Origin: Prevotellaceae bacterium UBA1743
GTDB taxonomy: Bacteria > Bacteroidota > Bacteroidia > Bacteroidales > Bacteroidaceae
Direction of reading: 5' to 3'
NCBI GenBank assembly: GCA_002314945.1
Contig: DCHV01000034.1
Span: 2,226-15,538, forward strand
Length of the DNA: 13,313 nucleotides
Shown here piece by piece: positions 6,843-13,313 of this stretch. Position numbers and translations under genes: made by a program. Within the stretch, counting starts at the first letter, position 1, and each line of letters opens with the position of its first letter. The notes under the pieces were generated by a model. The model saw only the letters and a program-made list of their open reading frames with translations, had not been told where the DNA came from and searched no databases.

Positions 6843-6874
6843 CAAAGATAGCACGTTTTTTTGTCACCACCAAA
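6843..6874 (-). promoter_or_regulatory. Promoter of tRNA-Pro
   Basis: Read on the - strand: TTTG (complement of 6871-6874), a 20-base spacer, then TATCTTTG (complement of 6843-6850), an exact match to the Bacteroidetes -33/-7 consensus. It ends 16 bases before the tRNA 5' end at 6826. It overlaps the aroA promoter by 15 bases. Confidence 0.85.
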
Positions 6875-6891
6875 TTTTTTTCATAACTTTG
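6860..6891 (+). promoter_or_regulatory. Promoter of the aroA operon
   Basis: TTTG at 6860-6863, a 20-base spacer, and TAACTTTG at 6884-6891 match the Bacteroidetes consensus exactly. The predicted leader is only about 25 bases before the aroA ATG at 6923, and no Shine-Dalgarno is visible in it. Its -33 region is interleaved with that of the divergent tRNA promoter. Confidence 0.87.
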
Positions 6892-6922
6892 TGCCAAAAT
6901 TTACAAAAACATTGTTTTTCGC

Positions 6923-8140
6923 ATGAGGTACTGCATTAAACGAGATGCCAAACTACGCGGAACCTTGATACTTCCTGCAAGCAAAAGTATCAGCAACAGG
7001 GCTCTGATGATGATTGGGATGCACAAAACGCTGAACAATGTTTCCCATTGTCATGACACCGAAATTTTGGTCGATGCACTTACTCATCTCCACCCTACCA
7101 TCGACGTGGGGGCGGCTGGTACTGCTATGCGTTTTCTTACAGCATACCTAAGTCTAAGGAATGGCGAAGAGCACATCCTGACGGGAACTGAGCGAATGAA
7201 ACATCGCCCAATTCGTCTCTTGGTAGATGCATTGCGTCAAGTAGGTGCTGACATTGCATATATGGAGCAGGAAGGATTTCCCCCTCTCTGCATCAAAGGT
7301 AAAGACCTATTAGGAGGTGAGCTATGCATGGAAGGGCATATAAGCAGCCAATATACCAGTGCTTTACTAATGGCTGCCCCATACATGCTAAGAGGTATCA
7401 CGCTTCGGCTGACCGGAGAGATAACCAGTCGTCCATACATCGAGATGACACTCAGAATGATGCGCGCATTCGGAATAAAGGCGGGATGGATTTCCGACAG
7501 GGAAATCCGAGTTCAGCCAGGCACATATCAACCCATACCTTTCCATATAGAGAATGATTGGAGTGCCAGCAGTTATTGGTACGAGATAATGGCCCTATCG
7601 CACGACGTAGATGGTTGCCTGCATCTACCCGGATTATTTCCTGACAGTATGCAGGGAGACCACATCGTGGCTAAACTATTCGAGCCTTTAGGCGTACTAA
7701 CAGAATATACCAGCGAGGGAATCACCTTACGCAAGGGACACCTATCTCTGCGGGAAGCCGAGATGGATTTCAGCAACTGTCCGGACCTCGCGCAAACAAT
7801 GATTGTAACTACCGCTATGTTGGGGATTCCATTCCGATTCACTGGCGTGCATAATCTCCGAATCAAGGAAACAGATCGGATATCTGCCATAATATGCGAA
7901 ATGGCACGATTGGGGTATATCCTCAACTCACCCACAGATGATGTCATCTGCTGGGAAGGCACTCGGGGCGAAAAAGAGATACGCCCTATCATTCACACCT
8001 ACCAAGATCACCGCATGGCCATGGCTTTAGCACCTGCTTCCATGTTGCATGGAACCTTGGAAATCGAAGATCCTCAAGTCGTAAGAAAATCCTACCCTAA
8101 CTTTTGGGATGACCTTTTCTCTATTTTCCCCTCAAACTGA
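6923..8140 (+). CDS. aroA: 3-phosphoshikimate 1-carboxyvinyltransferase (EPSP synthase)
   Basis: Sixth step of the shikimate pathway, transferring the enolpyruvyl group of PEP to shikimate 3-phosphate. At 405 residues it is slightly shorter than E. coli AroA (427). Visible sites: SKSISNRAL (20-28), the PEP-loop equivalent VGAAGTAMRFL (62-72), MKHRPI with R95 (92-97), SSQ (141-143), DFSNCPDLAQT with catalytic D288, RIKETDR with K315, E316 and R319, QDHRMAMA with R364, and C-terminal RKSYP with K389. In the PEP loop, positions equivalent to E. coli Asn94 and Pro101 are Ala64 and Phe71, so this is a divergent EPSPS. The ATG at 6923 is preceded by an exact Bacteroidetes promoter and a short leader. 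The next gene begins 5 bases after its stop. The call is secure. Confidence 0.95.
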   Translation: MRYCIKRDAKLRGTLILPASKSISNRALMMIGMHKTLNNVSHCHDTEILVDALTHLHPTIDVGAAGTAMRFLTAYLSLRNGEEHILTGTERMKHRPIRLLVDALRQVGADIAYMEQEGFPPLCIKGKDLLGGELCMEGHISSQYTSALLMAAPYMLRGITLRLTGEITSRPYIEMTLRMMRAFGIKAGWISDREIRVQPGTYQPIPFHIENDWSASSYWYEIMALSHDVDGCLHLPGLFPDSMQGDHIVAKLFEPLGVLTEYTSEGITLRKGHLSLREAEMDFSNCPDLAQTMIVTTAMLGIPFRFTGVHNLRIKETDRISAIICEMARLGYILNSPTDDVICWEGTRGEKEIRPIIHTYQDHRMAMALAPASMLHGTLEIEDPQVVRKSYPNFWDDLFSIFPSN

Positions 8141-8145
8141 TTTCT

Positions 8146-8544
8146 ATGTATTTCTTTCTATATACGATCATCGCCATCTTATTTTTAGGGTGTATAGCCG
8201 CCTCGATATATAAGTACAATGCCAAGAACTCCCCCAATCCGCCAACTGTAAATCCTGCTGATATGGAATGTTGCGGTCAGCATGAAGTATGCGAAAAGGA
8301 GAGTTTGCTGGCAGCTGTAAGCAAACAGATAGAGTACTACAATGACGAGGAATTGGACAGGTTCCGAGGAAGGGAAGGAGATGAGTATAACGAACCAGAA
8401 ACCGAAGAGTTTCGAGATGTTTTGTACACCATGCGTAGCGAGGAAGTAGCAGGATGGGTACGCAGTCTTCAATTAAGACAAATAAACCTTCCCAATGACC
8501 TAAAAGACGAGGTTTTCCTCATCGTAGGAGAGAGAAGAGAATAA
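8146..8544 (+). CDS. Small membrane-anchored protein with CCGxHxxC motif
   Basis: A 132-residue protein. Residues 2-24 form one hydrophobic helix (FFLYTIIAILFLGCIAASIY), likely an N-terminal membrane anchor with the rest on one side of the inner membrane. A short Pro/Asn linker (27-38) leads to ECCGQHEVCEKES at 41-53, where C42, C43, H46 and C49 look like a compact metal or redox site. The remainder (about 54-132) is acidic and helical (IEYYNDEELDRF, YNEPETEEFRDVLYTM) and ends in LPNDLKDEVFLIVGERRE. I think similar genes follow aroA in other Bacteroidales and have sometimes been labelled phospholipase, but no lipase motif is visible here and I do not support that name. It sits between aroA (5-base gap) and a GH92 gene (23-base gap), probably co-transcribed. 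Function unknown. Confidence 0.8.
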   Translation: MYFFLYTIIAILFLGCIAASIYKYNAKNSPNPPTVNPADMECCGQHEVCEKESLLAAVSKQIEYYNDEELDRFRGREGDEYNEPETEEFRDVLYTMRSEEVAGWVRSLQLRQINLPNDLKDEVFLIVGERRE

Positions 8545-8567
8545 GAATAAGAATAGACACTACCATA

Positions 8568-10736
8568 ATGAATCACAATATGAAGAAATCAACCCTCATG
8601 CTGGCAATCATGCTACTTGTTGCAGCCTGCCGCCCCGTCGCCGAAAAAGAGGCCGTGGATTACGTAAATCCATTTATTGGTAATATCAGCCATCTGCTGG
8701 TTCCTACCTATCCCACCATCCAATTACCCCATTCCATGCTACGTGTCACAGCCAACAAGGGAGACTACACCTCAGAGTTACTCGAGGGTTTCCCTCTCAT
8801 GCAACCAAGCCATCGAGGTGGGAAAGTATTCACCCTCAGTGTAACACACGAGATTCCCTCTGTACCTGTGGTGAGCACAACTTATGACCACGAAAAGGTA
8901 ACGCCCTATTCCTATGATGTGGATATAGATAATAGCCTCACTCACATTAGTTTTGCTCCTTCTCACCAATCTGCCATCTACCAGATAACAACAATGGCCG
9001 AAAATCCCTTAGTGCTGACCATTCATGCTAATGATGGTGAAGTGAATAGCGATGGGAATAGCATAACAGGATGGGAAAATATCGGGAATAGCGGAAAGGC
9101 ATATTTCTATATGGAGGTAGAACAGAAACCACAGGATATAGCAAAAAATGGCCAAAATACCGTATTTCTCACTTTCGAGGAAAAAGACTTGAGTATTCGC
9201 TATGGAATCTCCTACATCTCTACGGAACAAGCACAGAAGAACCTACGCAGAGAAATTGCTGACTACGACATCAAGGCCGTCACTACCACTGGGCGCAAAA
9301 TATGGAACGAGGCATTAAGCCGTATTCAGGTACAAGGTGGCACAGAAGATGAGCGCACCGTGTTATACACGTCCTTCTACCATACTTTGGAACGTCCCAT
9401 GTGCATCAGCGAGGACGGATACTACTGGAGTGCATACGACGGGCAAGTACACAAAGACGAGGGTAAGCCCTATTTCGCTGACGATTGGTTCTGGGACACT
9501 TTCCGAGCCGCACATCCCTTGCGAATTCTCTTCGACAGTCCAATGGAAGAAAACATTCTGACATCCTACCTGCGTGCAGGTCAACAGAAAGGGAACAACT
9601 GGTTTCCCACCTTTCCTGGTGTAACTGGCGATGAAAACCCCATGAACTGCAACCATGGAATCATCTCGTTGCTTGACGCTTTGACAAAAGGACTCGACAT
9701 TGATAAAGACCAAGCTTATTTATCAGCCTTGACCACTTTACAAGAGAAATCACTCATTCCCTGGACAAAAACGAGACAAACACGCATTGATTCATTCTAC
9801 TGGGAAAAGGGATTCTTCCCTGCTATCCCAGTCGGCGAAAAAGAAGATATACCAGAAGTGACCTGGGAAAAGCGTCAAACCGTCCCCGTCACTTTAGGCA
9901 CCTCCTATGACTGTTGGGCAATGTCAAAACTGGCAGAAGCAACTGGACATACCGATGAAGCGGAGCAGTATCGCCTATGGTCGTTCAATTTCCGCAACCT
10001 CTTCAATAAAGAGACCGGCTTTTTCCACCCCAAAGATGCACAAGGCGAATTCATTCCCAACCTTGACTATACATTTTGCGGGACAGAAGGTGGGCGAGAA
10101 TACTACGACGAGAACAACGGATGGATATATCGATGGGAAGTACAACACAATGTACCTGATCTAATCAACCTCATGGGAGGGAACGAACAATTCTGCAAAG
10201 CACTTGACCAAATGTATGCCACTCCCCTTGGACGTTCCAAATTTGATTTCTACGCCAAATACCCCGACCACACAGGCAATGTAGGACAATTCTCCATGGC
10301 CAACGAACCCGCTTTCCATATACCCTACCTCTACAACTATGCAGGTGCTCCCTGGAAAACGCAGAAACGCATTCGTCAGATGTTGGATACCTGGTATCGC
10401 AATGATCTGATGGGCATTCCCGGGGATGAGGACGGTGGTGGAATGACTGCATTCGTAGTCTTCTCCGCATTGGGTTTCTACCCCGTCACACCAGGTGAAC
10501 CCATATATTCCATCGGAAGTCCTCTCTTTACCCGTTCAGAAATGAGGTTGACCAATGGGAAAGTATTTACCGTAGTGGCAGAGGGAGCATCCCACGACAA
10601 TAAATACATTCAATCAGCCACATTGAATGGTGAGCCATGGAACGAGCCTTGGATTACCCACGAAGCCATCATGAAAGGCGGAACCCTACAACTCGTGATG
10701 GGACCAAAGCCGAATATGACATGGGGTACCAAGTAG
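8568..10736 (+). CDS. GH92-family glycoside hydrolase lipoprotein (putative alpha-mannosidase)
   Basis: A 722-residue predicted lipoprotein; the signal peptide ends in LVAAC with Cys21, and the start could equally be the in-frame ATG at 8580. GH92 enzymes are calcium-dependent exo-alpha-mannosidases. The N-terminal beta domain opens with YVNPFIGNISHLLVP (32-46), where typical members have a glycine-rich GHTFPGA-type segment followed by PFGM. The catalytic (alpha/alpha)6 domain shows DDWFWDTFRAAHP (305-317), ENNGWIYRWEVQHNV (515-529; characterised members usually have EGNAWQYTW), NEPAFHIPYLYNYAG (579-593), GDEDGGGMTAF (619-629) and ALGFYPVTPG (634-643), followed by IGSPLF. No SusC/SusD partner or sugar sensor is near; the gene follows aroA and a small membrane-protein gene. 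Family membership is strong, but mannosidase activity in this divergent member is inference. Confidence 0.87.
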   Translation: MNHNMKKSTLMLAIMLLVAACRPVAEKEAVDYVNPFIGNISHLLVPTYPTIQLPHSMLRVTANKGDYTSELLEGFPLMQPSHRGGKVFTLSVTHEIPSVPVVSTTYDHEKVTPYSYDVDIDNSLTHISFAPSHQSAIYQITTMAENPLVLTIHANDGEVNSDGNSITGWENIGNSGKAYFYMEVEQKPQDIAKNGQNTVFLTFEEKDLSIRYGISYISTEQAQKNLRREIADYDIKAVTTTGRKIWNEALSRIQVQGGTEDERTVLYTSFYHTLERPMCISEDGYYWSAYDGQVHKDEGKPYFADDWFWDTFRAAHPLRILFDSPMEENILTSYLRAGQQKGNNWFPTFPGVTGDENPMNCNHGIISLLDALTKGLDIDKDQAYLSALTTLQEKSLIPWTKTRQTRIDSFYWEKGFFPAIPVGEKEDIPEVTWEKRQTVPVTLGTSYDCWAMSKLAEATGHTDEAEQYRLWSFNFRNLFNKETGFFHPKDAQGEFIPNLDYTFCGTEGGREYYDENNGWIYRWEVQHNVPDLINLMGGNEQFCKALDQMYATPLGRSKFDFYAKYPDHTGNVGQFSMANEPAFHIPYLYNYAGAPWKTQKRIRQMLDTWYRNDLMGIPGDEDGGGMTAFVVFSALGFYPVTPGEPIYSIGSPLFTRSEMRLTNGKVFTVVAEGASHDNKYIQSATLNGEPWNEPWITHEAIMKGGTLQLVMGPKPNMTWGTK

Positions 10737-10797
10737 TAAGGATTCACAACATACGCACAAAGAATTGGTTCTTTTGTTGGGATTCGCCGCTCTGAAA

Positions 10798-10829
10798 TTT
10801 GGAAAATCTCCCACATAGTCGTAACTTTG
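10798..10829 (+). promoter_or_regulatory. Promoter of tig
   Basis: TTTG at 10798-10801, a 20-base spacer, then TAACTTTG at 10822-10829 exactly match the Bacteroidetes consensus. The start of transcription should be near 10835, giving an A/T-rich leader of about 40 bases before the tig ATG at 10875. Confidence 0.87.
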
Positions 10830-10874
10830 CACGCATTTTGAATATAATTACACGAAAATAACATATTTAGAACA

Positions 10875-12245
10875 ATGAACATTTCATTCGAAAACGTTGA
10901 CAAGACCAACGCACTGCTTACCATAACTTTTGGTAAAGCCGACTATGAAGACAACGTAAACAAGGCGCTGAAAGAAATGCGCAAGCAATCTAATATGCCA
11001 GGTTTCCGTCCTGGACAAGTTCCTGTGACTCTTCTAAAAAAACGTTTCGGCGTAGAGGTTTTGGCAGACGAAGTAAATAAATTGTTAAGCAAGGAGGTTT
11101 TTAAGTATATTCGCGAACAAAAAATCAACATCTTGGGTGAGCCCATGCCTAACGAGGATAAGCAGCCCAAACTGGATTTTGCCACAATGGAGGAGTTTAC
11201 GTTTGTATTTGACATTGCTTTGGCTCCCGAATTCGATGCCAAGATCTCCGACAAGGACACCATAGACTTCTACACAATCAAGGTGGAAGATGCCATGGTA
11301 GATGAGCAAGCGAAGGCCTATGCACAACGTGCCGGCGAATACAAGCAAGTGGACGAGTATCAGGACAACGATATGGTCAAGGGTCTGTTGGCTCAGTTGG
11401 ATGCAGACGGGAACACCATGGAAGGTGGCATTCAGGTAGAAGGCGCAGTAATGTTACCTAACTACATGAAGAACGATGAGGAGAAAGCAAAATTTGCAAA
11501 CGCAAAAGTAAACGACGTACTTGTATTCAATCCCTCAAAAGCATACGAAGGTAGCGAAGTGGAACTTTCCAGTCTCCTAAAGATTAAAAAGGAAGAAGCT
11601 GCTGAGATGAAGTCCGACTTCAGTTTCCAAATTGCAGAAATCACCCGATATGAGGCCGCCCAAATGAATCAAGACCTCTATGACAAAATTCTCGGTGAAG
11701 GTGTAGTAAATAGCGAGGAAGAGTTCCGCGCTAATATTCGCAATACGATGGCTAACCAATTCGCAGTAGATAGCGACATACGATTCACACAGGACTTGCG
11801 CAACTATATGCTTCAACGTGTCGGAAAACTCGACTATCCCGAGGCAGCCTTGAAGCGTATTATGCAAATGAACAACAAAGACAAGGATGCTGATTACGTA
11901 GAGAAAAATTTCGAAGGTAGTTTGGTAGAACTGACATGGCACCTTATCAAAGAACAATTGTCTGACCAGTTGGGCGTGAAAATAGAACAGGCCGACGTTC
12001 TTGAAACAGCGAAATCCGTAGCTCGCGCACAGTTTGCCCAATATGGCATGATGAACGTGCCAGAAGATGCGCTGGCAAACTATGCCAACGAGATGCTAAA
12101 GAACCAACAACAAGCCGAAGGTTTGGTGGCACGTACAGAAGAAAGCAAGATATGCAAAAAAGCGCAGGAGGTGGTAACCTTGAGCCAAAAGGAAGTGACA
12201 CTGGAGGAATTCAACAAGCTCTTCGAACAGCCTAATGCAGAATAA
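10875..12245 (+). CDS. tig: Trigger factor (ribosome-associated chaperone)
   Basis: Binds ribosomal protein L23 at the exit tunnel and shields nascent chains. At 456 residues it is close to E. coli (432). The N-terminal ribosome-binding domain carries the signature PGFRPGQVP (42-50), the counterpart of the E. coli GFRxGKxP loop. The middle part (about 160-255) keeps a faint FKBP outline (DNDMVKGLLAQLDADGNTMEGG) but continues with PNYMKNDEEKAKFANAKVND instead of a recognisable PPIase active site, so isomerase activity is doubtful. The C-terminal helical chaperone domain (about 260-456) includes EEEFRANIRNTMANQF and LDYPEAALKR, and ends in a Gln-rich and Lys-rich helix. It has its own promoter, and a strong hairpin lies between it and clpP. 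The tig-clpP-clpX order supports the call. Confidence 0.95.
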   Translation: MNISFENVDKTNALLTITFGKADYEDNVNKALKEMRKQSNMPGFRPGQVPVTLLKKRFGVEVLADEVNKLLSKEVFKYIREQKINILGEPMPNEDKQPKLDFATMEEFTFVFDIALAPEFDAKISDKDTIDFYTIKVEDAMVDEQAKAYAQRAGEYKQVDEYQDNDMVKGLLAQLDADGNTMEGGIQVEGAVMLPNYMKNDEEKAKFANAKVNDVLVFNPSKAYEGSEVELSSLLKIKKEEAAEMKSDFSFQIAEITRYEAAQMNQDLYDKILGEGVVNSEEEFRANIRNTMANQFAVDSDIRFTQDLRNYMLQRVGKLDYPEAALKRIMQMNNKDKDADYVEKNFEGSLVELTWHLIKEQLSDQLGVKIEQADVLETAKSVARAQFAQYGMMNVPEDALANYANEMLKNQQQAEGLVARTEESKICKKAQEVVTLSQKEVTLEEFNKLFEQPNAE

Positions 12246-12282
12246 AGCAACAAGCGTGCAGATATAGACAGACATTTTTTTA

Positions 12283-12322
12283 AGGTTCGCGTGCACGCAT
12301 ATGTGCACGCGAACTTGTTTTT
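12283..12322 (+). terminator. Strong hairpin with T-tract between tig and clpP
   Basis: GTTCGCGTGCAC (12285-12296) and GTGCACGCGAAC (12303-12314) form a perfect, GC-rich 12-bp stem around GCATAT, extendable by two pairs, followed by TTGTTTTT (12315-12322). It has intrinsic-terminator geometry on the + strand, yet ends only 15 bases before the clpP start, leaving no room for a separate clpP promoter. It may act as an attenuator or as a 3'/5' end-protecting stem. Confidence 0.8.
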
Positions 12323-12337
12323 AAGGATATAAAGTTT

Positions 12338-13018
12338 ATGGAAAACGATTTCAGAAAATTTGCCACACGTCACTTAGGCATCAATAGTCAAGTATTTGAT
12401 GATGTCGTCAGTACCCAAAACCAGTATCTCAATCCCTACATTTTGGAGGAGAGACAACTCAACGTGACACAAATGGACGTGTTTAGCCGTCTGATGATGG
12501 ACCGTATCATTTTTTTAGGGACACAGATCGACGATTATACAGCCAATACGTTACAAGCACAATTGTTGTATTTGGATAGTGTAGATCCCGGAAAAGACAT
12601 CAGTATCTACATAAATAGCCCTGGCGGGAGTGTACATGCTGGATTGGGCATCTATGACACCATGCAGTTTATCAGTAGCGACGTAGCCACCATATGCACA
12701 GGTATGGCTGCAAGCATGGCAGCTGTTCTTCTGGTAGCAGGAGCTGAGGGAAAACGTAGTGCGCTGACACATAGTCGTGTGATGATACATCAGCCAATGG
12801 GTGGAGCACAAGGGCAGGCGAGCGACATCGAGATTACTGCACGTGAAATCCAAAAGTTGAAGAAAGAATTGTACACTATCATTGCAGAACATTCACATAC
12901 TGATTTTGACAAAGTATGGGCCGATAGCGATCGCGACTATTGGATGACAGCCGATGAAGCCAAAGAGTATGGAATGATTGATCAGGTACTAGCACGCAAG
13001 AAAGGATTATCGGAATGA
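12338..13018 (+). CDS. clpP: ATP-dependent Clp protease proteolytic subunit
   Basis: Serine peptidase that forms the double-heptamer chamber of the ClpXP protease. At 226 residues it includes an N-terminal extension that may be processed. The catalytic triad is visible: S126 in GMAASMAAV, H151 in SRVMIHQPMGG, and D200 in DSDRD. The S-to-H (25) and H-to-D (49) spacings match E. coli ClpP exactly. INSPGGSVHAGLGIYD (92-107) is the conserved oxyanion/handle region. The ATG at 12338 has AAGG 11 bases upstream, one of the few Shine-Dalgarno-like sequences in the window. The gene lies just behind a strong hairpin after tig, and its stop overlaps the clpX start (ATGA), indicating translational coupling with its ATPase partner. 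Confidence 0.97.
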   Translation: MENDFRKFATRHLGINSQVFDDVVSTQNQYLNPYILEERQLNVTQMDVFSRLMMDRIIFLGTQIDDYTANTLQAQLLYLDSVDPGKDISIYINSPGGSVHAGLGIYDTMQFISSDVATICTGMAASMAAVLLVAGAEGKRSALTHSRVMIHQPMGGAQGQASDIEITAREIQKLKKELYTIIAEHSHTDFDKVWADSDRDYWMTADEAKEYGMIDQVLARKKGLSE

Positions 13019-13313
13019 GAAAAGAACGGAAATGCTCATTCTGCGGGCGTGGTGAGAACGAAGTGCGGATGCTCCTTACGGGAATAAACGGATTTATCTG
13101 CGATGAATGTATAGAGAGGGGGCAACTCATCATACAGGAACATCTCAAGAGTGACAAGCAGACAGATGATTTCAAACTAAAGAAACTGCCAAAGCCACAA
13201 GAGATCAAAGCCTATCTCGATCAGTATGTCATTGGTCAAGACGACGCAAAAAGATACCTTTCGGTAGCTGTTTACAATCACTATAAGCGTTTGATGCAGG
13301 AACATGACGATGA
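13015..13313 (+). CDS. clpX: ClpX ATPase subunit, 5' part
   Basis: The N-terminal 99 codons of the AAA+ unfoldase that recognises substrates and feeds them to ClpP. The ATG shares four bases with the clpP stop, and the frame stays open to the window edge. The N-terminal zinc-binding domain shows four cysteines: C7 and C10 in CSFC, and C29 and C32 in CDEC. These are separated by about 18 residues, as in known ClpX. Then come the linker and the start of the AAA+ module, LPKPQEIKAYLDQYVIGQDDAKRYLSVAVYNHYKRL, of which PxPxEIxxxLDxYVIGQ is diagnostic (listed in two parts: LPKPQEIKAYLD and QYVIGQDDAKRYLSVAVYNH). The Walker motifs fall outside the window. Confidence 0.96.
   Translation, partial: MRKERKCSFCGRGENEVRMLLTGINGFICDECIERGQLIIQEHLKSDKQTDDFKLKKLPKPQEIKAYLDQYVIGQDDAKRYLSVAVYNHYKRLMQEHDD

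Noticed and set aside
10757..10777. Possible terminator after the GH92 gene (ACAAAGAA/TTCTTTTGT)
   Set aside because: The stem is short, A/T-rich and bulged, and no T-tract follows; it is too weak to call.

Overview
This is a stretch of Bacteroidales chromosome, most likely from the Prevotellaceae or Bacteroidaceae. The assignment rests on four things: Bacteroidetes-type promoters (TTTG, a 20-base spacer, then TAnnTTTG), weak or absent Shine-Dalgarno sequences, the clade-typical protein set, and the tig-clpP-clpX order. I did no database search. Almost all genes lie on the + strand; one tRNA gene is on the - strand.

Region 1 (1-5854) reads as one operon with very tight junctions: the 3' part of fabF (fatty-acid elongation), rnc (RNase III), a GH3-family adenylating amido synthetase, a large lipoprotein with a Big_5-like Ig domain, and a secreted DUF3108-type protein. 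GH3 overlaps rnc by 14 bases and the lipoprotein gene by 4, and only 2 bases separate the last two genes. A perfect terminator-like hairpin (735-785) lies inside the first codons of rnc, which is the most striking feature of the window.

Region 2 (5855-6922) is looser. It holds a 427-base spacer with a four-copy 11-bp tandem repeat and a predicted promoter, a WbuC-like cupin gene, a symmetric bidirectional terminator, and a tRNA-Pro(GGG) gene on the - strand. The tRNA promoter is interleaved with the aroA promoter.

Region 3 (6923-10736) is a likely three-gene operon: aroA (EPSP synthase, shikimate pathway), a small membrane-anchored protein with a CCGxHxxC motif, and a lipoprotein of glycoside hydrolase family 92 (alpha-mannosidase family) with an atypical N-terminus.

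Region 4 (10737-13313) is the protein quality-control cluster. The trigger factor gene tig has a textbook Bacteroidetes promoter. A 12-bp perfect hairpin with a T-tract sits just before clpP, and clpP overlaps the start of clpX by 4 bases. Trigger factor folds nascent chains, and ClpX unfolds substrates for ClpP. I see no mobile element, CRISPR array or phage gene.
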